Positions 6,604 to 14,756 of a stretch of 37,957 nucleotides of DNA are shown here, one piece after another. The number at the start of each line of letters is the position of its first letter. Position 1 is the first letter of the stretch. The notes under the pieces were generated by a model that did not search any database, was not told where the DNA came from, and saw only the letters and a program-made list of their open reading frames with translations. This stretch comes from an uncultured Collinsella sp. (GTDB taxonomy: Bacteria > Actinomycetota > Coriobacteriia > Coriobacteriales > Coriobacteriaceae). The DNA is taken from contig UQTR01000010.1 in NCBI GenBank assembly GCA_900544065.1, positions 1 through 37,957 on the forward strand. Direction: 5' to 3'. The position numbers and the translations under genes are program-made.

Positions 6604-7692
6604 ATGGATTTGCTGATTGATATTTTGCTCGACGCCGGCAAGGACACGCTGTCGCTGGTGCCGTTTTTGTTGGTGACGTATCTGGCCCTCGAGACCCTGG
6701 AGCACGTTGCGGGCGACAGCGTTAACGGCGCCATCAAGCGTGCCGGAGCCGCGGGTCCGGTTGTCGGATCGTTGTTGGGCATGGTGCCGCAGTGCGGATT
6801 TTCGGCCATGGCAGCAACGCTGTACGCCGGCCGTGTCGTGACCTTGGGCACGTTGGTGGCGGTGTTCCTCTCGACCTCCGACGAGATGTTGCCGCTGTTG
6901 CTCGCCGAGCAAGTTCCCGTGCAGACCATGGCGATGCTCCTGGCTTCGAAGGCGCTGATCGCTCTGGTCACGGGCTTTACCGTGGATGCTGCTATCCGCG
7001 GCCTTCGTCGTAACGCCCGCGCGCATGCGGCGATTCGCCGTACCGTGCTGGGGACCGCTGCCAATCCGGCTCATGTGAATTGCGCGCACGACGACCATAC
7101 CGGGGGCGACATCATTGACGAGGTGGCCGAGGCGGGCGTGAGTGCCGATCACATCCATGAGCTGTGCGAGCGCGACCATTGTGGTTGTGATGAAGACGAG
7201 GACGAGCACGACCACGGACATGGCCACGACCACGGACACGAGGGCGAGCATGAACACCATCATGGCCACGGTCACTCCCACTCCCACGAGGGCGCGCCCG
7301 TTCTGTCGATCATCCGTAGCGCGATCTCGCACACCGTGCAGGTGTCGGTATTCATTTTCCTGGTGACGCTGATCCTGGTCGCCGTCCTTGAGACCTTTGG
7401 CGAGTCCGCAATCGAGCAGTTCCTGCGCGGCAACGAGACGCTTGCGGTCCTGGGCTCGGCACTCGTCGGCCTGATTCCCAACTGCTCTGCCAGCGTGGTC
7501 ATCACGCAGCTGTACCTGGAGGGCGCGCTGCAGCTGGCGCCGATGCTCGCCGGCACGCTCATTTCCGCCGGTGTGGGCTACCTAGTCCTGTTCCGCACCA
7601 ACCGCAGCGCTCGCGAAAACGCCGTGTTCCTGGTCATGATGTACGTCATCGGCGCCGGTTGGGGACTCGTTCTTTCCGCCTTCGGCCTCTAA
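6604..7692 (+). CDS. Putative heavy-metal/manganese exporter, ArsP_2 (DUF2899) family
   Basis: A 362-residue inner-membrane protein of about ten membrane segments in two halves. Each half has a matching motif: PQCGFSA (62-68) in the first and PNCSASV (292-298) in the second. Paired proline-cysteine motifs at equivalent places suggest an internally duplicated transport core. The halves are joined by a long soluble loop (about 150-230) extremely rich in histidine and acidic residues (191-228), which could bind Mn2+, Zn2+ or similar ions. The family is annotated as a putative 10-TM heavy-metal exporter or manganese transporter; the substrate is not proven. AAAGG lies 11 bases before the ATG. It is transcribed alone from a promoter overlapped by a palindrome and ends at a strong terminator. 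Confidence 0.82.
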   Translation: MDLLIDILLDAGKDTLSLVPFLLVTYLALETLEHVAGDSVNGAIKRAGAAGPVVGSLLGMVPQCGFSAMAATLYAGRVVTLGTLVAVFLSTSDEMLPLLLAEQVPVQTMAMLLASKALIALVTGFTVDAAIRGLRRNARAHAAIRRTVLGTAANPAHVNCAHDDHTGGDIIDEVAEAGVSADHIHELCERDHCGCDEDEDEHDHGHGHDHGHEGEHEHHHGHGHSHSHEGAPVLSIIRSAISHTVQVSVFIFLVTLILVAVLETFGESAIEQFLRGNETLAVLGSALVGLIPNCSASVVITQLYLEGALQLAPMLAGTLISAGVGYLVLFRTNRSARENAVFLVMMYVIGAGWGLVLSAFGL

Positions 7693-7703
7693 GTAGGCCT
7701 AGC

Positions 7704-7778
7704 AAAACGGGCTTCAAAATAGCCATGCTCGGCGCCGGCGCAATGCGGCGACGCATGGCATTTTGAAGCCCGTTTTTT
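7704..7778 (+). terminator. Strong terminator after the metal exporter
   Basis: AAAACGGGCTTCAAAAT (7704-7720) pairs with a perfect 17-base complement ending at 7776. An inner GCCATGC/GCATGGC pair is present and the right arm runs into TTTTTT. It starts 12 bases after the exporter stop codon. Confidence 0.85.
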
Positions 7779-7820
7779 GTTGAGCCATGGATCCTGAGCG
7801 TTCACGCCGCTCAAAACAAA

Positions 7821-7857
7821 AAGGCAGATTTCCGGGCATATCCCAAAAATCTGCCTT
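7821..7857 (-). terminator. Terminator of the yaiI operon
   Basis: AAGGCAGATTT (7821-7831) pairs with AAATCTGCCTT (7847-7857). Read on the minus strand the hairpin is followed by TTTTTGTTTT, just past the yaiI-family stop codon. Confidence 0.85.
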
Positions 7858-7859
7858 GG

Positions 7860-8342
7860 TTAGTGCAGCAGCTCGATGAGGTTGCGTTTAAAGCGGGATC
7901 GGTCCTCGCTGGTGAAGGCTGCCGGACCGCGGGTGCGTCCCCCGGCGCGGCGCACCTTCTTTTCCTCGTGGCGAATAAACAGTTGCATGTCGATGGTCGC
8001 CTTATCGTAGACGCGCCCGCGCACGCCGATGGCGGCGGCATCGCGTCCGAGCACTATGCTTGCCAGGCCTATGTCCTGCGTCACGACCACGTCGCCTGCC
8101 TGCAGGCGCTCGACAATGGCAAAGTCGGCACTATCGGCTCCCACACTCACATCGAGCGTCGTGACCCAAAAGCCCCGACGCGCGTGCTCGGCATCGCGCG
8201 GATCGTCGCGGCGAATGTGGCGCTCCAGGTTTTGCGTGCTGTTGCCGGCGATAACAACGGCGACGCCCGCCCGCCGCGCGCAGTCAATCGACTCGCGCGT
8301 GACCGGGCAGGCGTCGGCATCAATAAAAAGCGTCTTTGGCAT
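7860..8342 (-). CDS. yaiI: YaiI/YqxD family protein (UPF0178, DUF188)
   Basis: A 160-residue protein close to the usual length of the family (about 150). It begins with the hallmark FIDADACPV (6-14) and ends with the conserved RAGGRTRGPAAFTSEDRSRF (131-150). The fold is PIN-like with conserved acidic residues, so a metal-dependent nuclease activity has been suggested for the family, but its function is not established. The ATG follows immediately after the stop codon of the upstream HdeD-family gene, so the two are co-transcribed and probably translationally coupled. A clear terminator follows. Confidence 0.9.
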   Translation of the reverse strand: MPKTLFIDADACPVTRESIDCARRAGVAVVIAGNSTQNLERHIRRDDPRDAEHARRGFWVTTLDVSVGADSADFAIVERLQAGDVVVTQDIGLASIVLGRDAAAIGVRGRVYDKATIDMQLFIRHEEKKVRRAGGRTRGPAAFTSEDRSRFKRNLIELLH

Positions 8343-8945
8343 CTAGTGCACCAGTTTGCCAAACTGAATGGCGCGGACAATGAGCGTCACGCCAAACACC
8401 AGCAGCGCGGCACCACTAAAGATGACGAGCATCTTGGCCGACCACAGCGGATAGATAAACACGAACATGCCCGCGATGATGGAGAGTGCACCGCTCAGGA
8501 TGGCGAGGGCGCGGTTGGCGGAAAGCTCGGACTCCAGAATGGACATGACACCCTCGACGATCCAGCCAAAGCCGGCGACGACCACTACAAGCGTGGTGAG
8601 CGTCGCGGTCGAGAAGGCCTGATTGCGCAGGATTATGACGCCGCCCAGAATGATGAGCAGGTTGGAGATGATGCTCGTAACGCGCCAGCCGGTGGGCAGC
8701 AGCGGCTCGAAAACAGCGGTAAACAGCCTGATCGCGGCCGTGATCACAAAGTAGATGCCCAAGACGGTCGTTAGGAAGACGAGGGACTTGGCGGGCGCAA
8801 ACAGCAGTGCGATGCCGGCGACGAGCGCCAAGACACCCGTGATGGCGTAGATCCAGCGCACGGCCTTGACGGCCTTGCCTGCCATGCTTTTCTCGTCAAA
8901 TCCAAACGCGCTCGATTGCTTGTCGTCGTTCTTAAAGATGCCCAT
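8343..8945 (-). CDS. HdeD/DUF308 family membrane protein
   Basis: A 200-residue protein with a hydrophilic N-terminus of about 25 residues and then six hydrophobic segments in three hairpins, the layout of DUF308/HdeD proteins. Repeats of the type ALVAGIALLFAP and LLIILGGVIILR, with short polar turns, match the family. E. coli HdeD is linked to acid resistance at high cell density, but its role in other bacteria is unknown. The start is supported by AAAGGAG five bases upstream of the ATG. It is the first gene of a two-gene minus-strand operon with the yaiI homolog. Confidence 0.85.
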   Translation of the reverse strand: MGIFKNDDKQSSAFGFDEKSMAGKAVKAVRWIYAITGVLALVAGIALLFAPAKSLVFLTTVLGIYFVITAAIRLFTAVFEPLLPTGWRVTSIISNLLIILGGVIILRNQAFSTATLTTLVVVVAGFGWIVEGVMSILESELSANRALAILSGALSIIAGMFVFIYPLWSAKMLVIFSGAALLVFGVTLIVRAIQFGKLVH

Positions 8946-9076
8946 GATGTCTCCTTTCCGTGCGGCGTAAGCCGTAGCTCTTGCAACCAGTATCGCCCAA
9001 GGGCACCGTAACGTGGGGCGGAAAGGGCGAATGGGAGCCTCACCTTCCCGAATTGTTATCTTTGTTCCCGTTTGGA

Positions 9077-9092
9077 TGTTGAATATTCAACA
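9077..9092. promoter_or_regulatory. 16-bp perfect palindrome upstream of the nitroreductase gene
   Basis: TGTTGAATATTCAACA is a perfect 16-base palindrome in the 235-base divergent region between the HdeD-family and nitroreductase genes. It is about 90 bases before the nitroreductase start. A repressor operator is plausible; no regulator gene is adjacent. Confidence 0.4.
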
Positions 9093-9180
9093 GGTGTAGA
9101 ACATTGCGGCTCTGTTCGTTATTGCCTACGTTTTAGGTTAGATTTTCTAAAGGACAATTGGCTTTTATTGAGGGGTCCCT

Positions 9181-9852
9181 ATGAACAAAGCAGTTCCCGT
9201 GGTGCCGTCGAGCGTGGAGTCGATGGCAAAGCAAGGTTGCGAAAAGCTTGGCCTGGACACGTTTGACGCGCTGGTCCGCCGCGCCCGCACGTGCCGCCGA
9301 TTTGACGAGTCCATGCGCGTACCGCGCGAGTTTCTGCTCGAGCTGGCGGAGCTGGCGCACCTGGCTCCCTGTGGTGCCAATGCTCAGCGCCTGCGCTTTC
9401 ATGTGGTGAGCGGTGCGGAGGACTGCGCGCGCGTGTTTGACGAGCTCGCGTGGGCCGGTGCGCTCAAGGACTGGCCGGGTCCCGATGAGGGCGAGCGCCC
9501 GACTGGCTACATCGCGATTCTTGCCGAGCGCGCTGTTCCGGGTAAGCCCGCCGCGCCCATCACCGAGGTCGACACGGGCATTGCCGCCCAGACGATGATG
9601 CTCGCCGCTCGCAGCGCCACGCCCGAGGTGGCGGCATGCATGTTCAAGGCCTTTACGCCCCGCGCAATCGACGCCATGGGGCTCGATAACGACAAGTATG
9701 AGCTCAAGCTGATCATGGCGTTTGGCGTTCCGGCCGAGACACAGGTGATTGATGCGATCGATTCCAACCCTGACGGTTCTATCAATTACTGGCGCGATGA
9801 GGCGCAGACGCATCACGTGCCCAAGCGTCCGCTTGCCGACGTGCTGCTGTAG
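9181..9852 (+). CDS. Nitroreductase family protein
   Basis: A 223-residue flavoprotein of the nitroreductase superfamily, expected to bind FMN and reduce nitro, quinone or related compounds with NAD(P)H. Diagnostic parts are the N-terminal arginine cluster RRARTCRRFDES (33-44), LAELAHLAPCGANAQ (54-68), the central TGIAAQTMMLAA and the C-terminal LIMAFGVPAE. Such arginine and serine/asparagine residues contact FMN in the family. Length fits the family (about 170-230). It is monocistronic or leads into the two phosphatase genes downstream; the 83-base gap contains a weak inverted repeat (CACCAC/GTGGTG). No substrate can be named. Confidence 0.83.
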   Translation: MNKAVPVVPSSVESMAKQGCEKLGLDTFDALVRRARTCRRFDESMRVPREFLLELAELAHLAPCGANAQRLRFHVVSGAEDCARVFDELAWAGALKDWPGPDEGERPTGYIAILAERAVPGKPAAPITEVDTGIAAQTMMLAARSATPEVAACMFKAFTPRAIDAMGLDNDKYELKLIMAFGVPAETQVIDAIDSNPDGSINYWRDEAQTHHVPKRPLADVLL

Positions 9853-9935
9853 TTGCACGTCGTTGCGGCGCGATCCGGCGGCAAAACCACCACAAAGGTG
9901 CCCGTCTCCTTCGTGGTGATGCGGGGGGAGGGCGT

Positions 9936-10478
9936 GTGGCCGATCTGTATTTGGTGCGGCATGGGCAGACCGAGCTCAATGTGAAGAACATTTTGCAGGG
10001 CTGGCACGATTCGCCGTTGACGGCGCGCGGGCGCGAGCAAGCGCTGACGACGCGTGCGGCGTTCGAGGACCGCGGCGTGACCTTTGACCATGTGTATTCG
10101 TCTCCGTTGGGACGGGCGCGGTGTACGGCCGAGCTGATCGTTGGCGAGGGCCGTTCCATAGAGCTGGTCGATGAACTGCGTGAGTGGCATTTGGGTTCGT
10201 TGGAGGGCACATCAAACCGTGAGATGCCGGCGCAACCTTGGGGCGATTATCCGGTTGCCTTTGGTGGCGAGTCGGAAAGTGAGCTTCGCGCACGTATGGT
10301 CGCGGCGCTGTCCCGTATCATGGCCCGACCGCAGCACAACTGCGTGCTGGCCGTCTCCCACGGCTCAGCCTGCCAGGAGTTTCTTAGATGCGTGACTGGC
10401 GGGGGAGAGCAACCCGACAACGGTGCCGTGCTTCATTTTGGCTATTTCGACGGGGCGTTTTCGCTCTTGGGTTGGTAA
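9936..10478 (+). CDS. Histidine phosphatase superfamily protein
   Basis: A 180-residue member of the phosphoglycerate mutase-like (GpmB/CobC) superfamily. Visible catalytic parts are LVRHGQTELN (Arg8, His9), SSPLGRA (Arg60), Glu83 in the EWHLGSLEG block and VSHGS (His142). The reaction is hydrolysis or transfer of a phosphate through a phosphohistidine; the substrate is unknown. The GTG start is supported by a purine-rich GGGGGGAGG just upstream. A paralog follows after 18 bases, so these are a tandem duplication in one transcript. Confidence 0.87.
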   Translation: MADLYLVRHGQTELNVKNILQGWHDSPLTARGREQALTTRAAFEDRGVTFDHVYSSPLGRARCTAELIVGEGRSIELVDELREWHLGSLEGTSNREMPAQPWGDYPVAFGGESESELRARMVAALSRIMARPQHNCVLAVSHGSACQEFLRCVTGGGEQPDNGAVLHFGYFDGAFSLLGW

Positions 10479-10496
10479 CAAACGAAAGGACCCCCT

Positions 10497-11132
10497 ATGA
10501 ATAAAGACCTGTATCTGGTCCGTCATGGACAGACGATATTTAACCTCAAGCGCATTATTCAGGGCTGGAGCGACTCGCCGCTCACGCAGCTGGGATGCGA
10601 CCAGGCGGCGCGCGCCGGCATGTTCTTGCGTGCGCGCGGCATTGAGCCCGACCACGCCTACGCCTCCACGCTGCATCGCACCGAGCAGACTATCGCCAAC
10701 TTGTGGCCGGGCTTGGCGTACGAGCGCCTGGACGGCCTGCGCGAGTGGTTCTTTGGCGACTTTGAGGCCGAGCGCGTGATGCTCATGCCCGAGCGCCCGT
10801 GGCGCGACTTCTATTGCCAGTTTGGCGGCGAGGGCCAGATGCAGGTGCGCGAGCGCATGGTGGCGACGCTGACCGAGCTTATGCAGCGTCCGGACCATAC
10901 GTGCGTGCTTGCGGTAAGCCATGGCTCGGCTATCAAGGAGTTTATGGATCACGTGAAGGGAGCGGCGGCAGACGAGCGCGACCGCGTTCCGGGCAATTGC
11001 TCGGTGCTGCACTTTGCGTTTGATGATGCGACGGATACGTTTGAACTGGTTGAGATCTTTACGCAGGAAGACTACGCGCGCGAGCTGGGGCTTGAGCCGC
11101 TCGTGGCGGCAGCAGGTCCGCAGCGGGGGTAG
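10497..11132 (+). CDS. Histidine phosphatase superfamily protein, tandem paralog
   Basis: A 211-residue paralog of the preceding protein with the same layout: LVRHGQTIFN (His10), Glu83 in the REWFFGDFE block and AVSHGSAIKEF (His142). It differs by a longer C-terminus and an unusual TLHRTEQT segment where the first copy has SSPLGRARCT, which could change substrate choice. GAAAGGA lies nine bases before the ATG. It ends at a strong bidirectional terminator. Confidence 0.87.
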   Translation: MNKDLYLVRHGQTIFNLKRIIQGWSDSPLTQLGCDQAARAGMFLRARGIEPDHAYASTLHRTEQTIANLWPGLAYERLDGLREWFFGDFEAERVMLMPERPWRDFYCQFGGEGQMQVRERMVATLTELMQRPDHTCVLAVSHGSAIKEFMDHVKGAAADERDRVPGNCSVLHFAFDDATDTFELVEIFTQEDYARELGLEPLVAAAGPQRG

Positions 11133-11177
11133 CGCGGGCGTGGCGATGTGGATCGCCAACACCATTGCTCGATGTGA

Positions 11178-11215
11178 AAGGGGCGGGGATGCATGCGCAT
11201 GTATCCCCGCCCCTT
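11178..11215. terminator. Bidirectional terminator between convergent genes
   Basis: AAGGGGCGGGGAT (11178-11190) and its perfect complement (11203-11215) form a 13-bp stem with a 12-base loop. It separates the plus-strand phosphatase gene from the convergent DUF1015-like gene. Confidence 0.8.
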
Positions 11216-11259
11216 GCTTGTTGAGCTATCGAGTCTTTTTGCTGGGCGTTTAGACTCTG

Positions 11260-11943
11260 TTAGAACCGTGCGATCTGGTGGGTGAGCAAACCCGTCGGAA
11301 CCTGCGGCGCGGCGCCGGCGGCCTGCGCGGCGGGGAACAGCGCGGCAACGGTAAAGTTGAACGGCTCTTTGCCGGTGTACGTTCCGGCGGCGCGGGCCTC
11401 ATCGGCCAGCAGCTGCGACGCCCCGGTCAGAGCGGCAGCGTAGGCGGGGTCGTCGGCCAGTGTCGGCTCGGGTGCTTGGTCGAGCATGGCGCGGATGGCC
11501 CCGACGGCGTCCTCGCGCTTGACCTCCCACACATGGTGCGTAATGCCGGCGGGGTCGGTGACGGCATAGAGCGAAGCGCCCTCTTTGGCGGCACCCAGGA
11601 TGATATCCATGACGGGTGAGGCCTCGTAGGCGAGCGACACGGGACGAGGCTGCACCTTGAGCTCGGCGATCGTGCGCGCGGCGGCGGCCGCGTCAGCGCT
11701 GGCATCGCCCTTGCCGCTCACAAGTACACTCATCCGACAAATCGCCACGACACCCGTCACGCGACCCGGCTTGCCCGAGCATTCGTACACGTAATACGCC
11801 GCGCCTGGATCCTTGAGCATCAGGCCGTCGGCGATGGCGCCGCGCAGGGCGTCGTTGCCGCTCAGGATACCGCCCATCGCAGGCAGCGCTTCGAGCACGC
11901 GGTCCTGAGCCGGGCGGATGCAGGGAAACGGAAGTGCTTTCAT
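11260..11943 (-). CDS. DUF1015-like protein, short and lacking the family signature
   Basis: A 227-residue protein, much shorter than typical DUF1015 proteins (about 400). Similarity is seen at the N-terminus (LPFPCIRP), in DPGAAYYVYECSGKPGRVTG (residues 46-65), in the SLAYEASPVMDIIL segment and in FTVAALFPAAQ near the end. The ADGHHR signature of the family is absent; LADDPAYAAAL stands in the corresponding place. DUF1015 genes often occur near serA and serC in other bacteria, and serA-serC lies 3 kb away here, but no function is established. It is co-transcribed behind the M20 peptidase gene with a 39-base gap. AGGA lies seven bases before the ATG. Confidence 0.6.
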   Translation of the reverse strand: MKALPFPCIRPAQDRVLEALPAMGGILSGNDALRGAIADGLMLKDPGAAYYVYECSGKPGRVTGVVAICRMSVLVSGKGDASADAAAAARTIAELKVQPRPVSLAYEASPVMDIILGAAKEGASLYAVTDPAGITHHVWEVKREDAVGAIRAMLDQAPEPTLADDPAYAAALTGASQLLADEARAAGTYTGKEPFNFTVAALFPAAQAAGAAPQVPTGLLTHQIARF

Positions 11944-11982
11944 GGACGGTCCTAACGCACGAGTCGGTTTGTTCGCGGCTTA

Positions 11983-13203
11983 TTATGCCCCAACTTGGCC
12001 GTTTGCGTCCCAGAGCGTGTTGTCGGCAAGCGCGATGAGTACGTTCTGACAGCGAACGATATCGGCATGGGGTACATACTCGTTGGGTTTGTGCGCGAGC
12101 GCGAGCGAGCCGGGGCCGTAACTCATACAATTTCGGTTACCTGTCTTGCCGGCAATGACGGCGGTGTCGGTGTAGCCGGTAAAGAAGCCGACGGTCGTGT
12201 CCGCGCCCGTCACGTCATCGGCGGCACGCTTGAGCGCGGCTAGTAGGGGAGAGCTTGGGTCGCGCTCGATGGCGGGGCGGTCGCCTGTCACGGTATAGCT
12301 GCCATGGCAGCCGGGGACCGCAGCCTCGGTACCGGCGATGGCCTGCTCTACCATGCGCGTCGCGGCGGCCGTATCAGTCGGCGGGGTCAGGCGCATATCG
12401 ACCCAGACCTTGGCGTGGTCGGGCACGACATAGGGGCGATAGCCGCCCTCGATCTGCCCAAACGTGATGGTCGAAGGCCCCAGCTCATCGTGTACGGGTA
12501 GCGCCGCGAACGCATGGCGAAGCGAGCAGACGGCCTCGGCCATGGCAGCGACGGCGTCGGCGCCCTTCCAAGGCTGGCTCGCATGTGCCGTCACGCCGGT
12601 CATCTCAATCTCGAACCATGTGCGTCCCTTGTGCGCCACCTGAATCTGTCCATCGGTGGGCTCGGTGTCCAGTACCCATTCGCGCGAGCCGACCCAGCCG
12701 GCGTCGATGGCCGCCTCGGAGCCGCGCATAAAGTCTTCCTCGTCGACCGAGCAGATGAGCGAAAAGCCGCGGTGGGGCAGCGCGCCAACTGCCGCCACGC
12801 GCTCGAGCGTATGGACCAGCGCGGCAATGGCGCAGGCCAGGCCACCCTTCATATCGCAGGCGCCGCGGCCATAGAGTTTATCGTCACGCACGATTGCTCC
12901 GAGCGGGGGAATGCCTGCGTCCCAACCGTCTCCCAAGGTGACGGTATCCATGTGGCAGATGTAGACGAGCCGTGGCTCGTCGCTCAAACCGGGCACGGTG
13001 ACCATGAGGTTGCGGCGTCCGGGGAGCACCTCGAGCTCCTCAATCTGCACGGCATCGAGTGTCGGGTGGTTCAACCGTGTCAGCCGTTCCTCAACCAGCG
13101 CTTTGATATAGCGTTCAATCTCGCCCTCATACGCACCTGGGTCGGAACTGTCGATCCGCACGAGCCCTTGCGTAAGCCGCCAGGCAAAGTCCTTGTCAAC
13201 CAT
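11983..13203 (-). CDS. M20-family metallopeptidase/deacylase (ArgE/DapE type)
   Basis: A 406-residue zinc hydrolase. Metal and catalytic residues are visible: ICHMDTV (His84, Asp86), GRGACDMKGG (Asp117), SVDEED (Glu155/156), LDTEPTD (about Asp179) and the C-terminal LAHKPNEYVPHAD. The dimerisation-domain signature AHASQPWKGADAV (206-218) is intact. Family members cleave N-acyl amino acids, succinyl-diaminopimelate or dipeptides; the exact substrate cannot be assigned. The start at 13203 is preferred over a longer frame because GTGAGG lies seven bases upstream. It is divergent from the DUF559-like gene and leads a two-gene operon with the DUF1015-like gene. Confidence 0.87.
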   Translation of the reverse strand: MVDKDFAWRLTQGLVRIDSSDPGAYEGEIERYIKALVEERLTRLNHPTLDAVQIEELEVLPGRRNLMVTVPGLSDEPRLVYICHMDTVTLGDGWDAGIPPLGAIVRDDKLYGRGACDMKGGLACAIAALVHTLERVAAVGALPHRGFSLICSVDEEDFMRGSEAAIDAGWVGSREWVLDTEPTDGQIQVAHKGRTWFEIEMTGVTAHASQPWKGADAVAAMAEAVCSLRHAFAALPVHDELGPSTITFGQIEGGYRPYVVPDHAKVWVDMRLTPPTDTAAATRMVEQAIAGTEAAVPGCHGSYTVTGDRPAIERDPSSPLLAALKRAADDVTGADTTVGFFTGYTDTAVIAGKTGNRNCMSYGPGSLALAHKPNEYVPHADIVRCQNVLIALADNTLWDANGQVGA

Positions 13204-13357
13204 ATGCAACCTCACAATCAGTCTGCTTTCCAAACCGATTGTAAGCCTCCTGAGAGATCCGCGACGTGCGCACAGCAGCATTTACCGTTCGCAGGCCGAG
13301 CCAGCGCGTTTGCCGTCCGTGCGGGTTCACAAACGGCGCAGTGGGTACGTAGCCTTT

Positions 13358-14407
13358 ATGGACGACATGCTGTGCGACATATCTGCCTTTCGGTATCACC
13401 GGATACCTCCACAGGTCTTGGCGATAATGCCGGACCTGCCCGATTCTGCGGACGATCCGCGCAGGGAGCGCCTTTGCGAGCATCCGCTCGTCAAGCATTT
13501 CCTGGGCGCCCCGTTACACGTTTTGGCGCAGGGCAGCTGCGGACGTAAGGGTGATCGCATTGTCAGGCATGTTTGGAACGGGGAGAGGCCGTTTGGCTCC
13601 GTGCGGCAGACGGAGTTTGGCCTCGATGTCGCGTCCCCGCTCTTTACCCTGCTGACCCTGGCCTCCTCGGTTTCAAACGAGCGCCTGATCATGTGCATGT
13701 ATGAGATGTGCGGCACCTTTGCCGTGTGCAAGATTGCGCCACAAGTAAAGTTGGCGCTTGAGCAGGCATATGGGGGCCGGTGGGGCGACGCGCGGTCGGG
13801 CTGGGAAAACGTAAAGGATGCCTCGGGGAATCCAACGGACTTGTGGAAACGGCCGCCCTTGATCGAGCTCTCTGAGCTTGCAGAGTTCGTCGATAAGATC
13901 CGGGGGCTCCGCGGCGCTAAATCGTTCATACGAGCCGCGAAATGCATTACGGGGATGGCGGCGTCGCCGCTCGAGGTCCAGGCTTCGATGCTGTTTGGCC
14001 TTACGAGGTTGCGCGGCGGCGAAGGACTGCGCCTTACCAATAACGTTGAGATTCGTATGACGCGCAGCGCCCGCCTGATTTCGGGGCTTGATAGGCGCTA
14101 TGCCGATATCCTGCTGGCAAATAAGGACGGCAGTCGAGAGTGCCTTGTTGAATGCCAGGGTAAAGCCATACACGGATCCATTGAATCCAAGATCTCGGAC
14201 TCCGACCGAACGACGGCCTTGCAAGCGATGGGATATCCCGTCGTTTTGATGACCTATGGCCAGCTGGCCGACTCCGATGCCTTCCGCGTGGTGATGGAAC
14301 TCATCATGTCCTATCTCGATGCGCCGTTGAAAGACAAGACACCGCGGCAGCAGGAGCTCGAACGGCGACTTCGTGAGGAGATTTTTATCGATTGGACGGG
14401 AATGTAG
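13358..14407 (+). CDS. DUF559/Vsr-like nuclease-fold protein, full-length paralog
   Basis: A 349-residue protein with an intact N-terminus (MLCDISAFRYHRIPPQVL, 4-21). This is followed by an APLHVL segment, a helical middle (LIMCMYEMCGTFAVC) and ASPLEVQ (202-208). The C-terminal domain has ADILL (Asp250), LVECQGKAIHG (Glu265) and DRTTALQAMGYPVVLMTY (283-300), which align with the DUF559/Vsr-like block of the truncated paralog at 3703-4728. The usual E-x-K of PD-(D/E)XK nucleases is E-x-Q here, so catalysis is uncertain. Many members seem to exist in Coriobacteriia; their role is unknown. I chose the ATG at 13358 because the protein family begins there and the longer frame overlaps the M20 gene. 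The ribosome binding site is weak. Confidence 0.7.
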   Translation: MDDMLCDISAFRYHRIPPQVLAIMPDLPDSADDPRRERLCEHPLVKHFLGAPLHVLAQGSCGRKGDRIVRHVWNGERPFGSVRQTEFGLDVASPLFTLLTLASSVSNERLIMCMYEMCGTFAVCKIAPQVKLALEQAYGGRWGDARSGWENVKDASGNPTDLWKRPPLIELSELAEFVDKIRGLRGAKSFIRAAKCITGMAASPLEVQASMLFGLTRLRGGEGLRLTNNVEIRMTRSARLISGLDRRYADILLANKDGSRECLVECQGKAIHGSIESKISDSDRTTALQAMGYPVVLMTYGQLADSDAFRVVMELIMSYLDAPLKDKTPRQQELERRLREEIFIDWTGM

Positions 14408-14756
14408 TCGTACAGATGGAAAACAGTCGCGCGAGCTAGAGTTTTGGGCGCGAAAAAGGCTTCAGTTTCGCCTTAGAAGGGCTTTAAAAATGATACCCAA
14501 CACAAGTTGTTTCGGAAAATAGACAGTCAACTTTGATATGGTATATAGAGATCGATTTTTACCTACTAAAGCCCCTGATAAAGCTGTTTATCAAAGCAGG
14601 TGTGCTCAGTGATTTGGGTATGAGTGTCGATTATCCGAAAAAACTTGTTCTGGGTAGCATTTTCAAAACTAGCCGGAGCAACGAAATCGGCCCCCGTTTC
14701 GTGAAAACGGGGGCCGAATGGGCTTCATGGCCTGCCTGGCAGGCTTGGCGTCGGCG
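14408..14756. other. 349-bp intergenic region
   Basis: Between the convergent DUF559-like and serA genes. It contains a perfect palindromic hairpin TGATAAAGCTGTTTATCA (14576-14593) and the serA terminator (14687-14717). GC content is clearly lower than the surroundings in 14480-14680. I see no gene. Confidence 0.5.
14687..14717 (-). terminator. Terminator of the serC-serA operon
   Basis: TCGGCCCCCGTTT (14687-14699) pairs with AAACGGGGGCCGA (14705-14717), a 13-bp perfect stem with a five-base loop, 39 bases past the serA stop codon. Confidence 0.75.

Noticed and set aside
13204..13281. Upstream extension of the M20 peptidase gene
   Set aside because: The ATG at 13203 begins the family-like sequence and has GTGAGG upstream; the extension is arginine-rich non-coding sequence.
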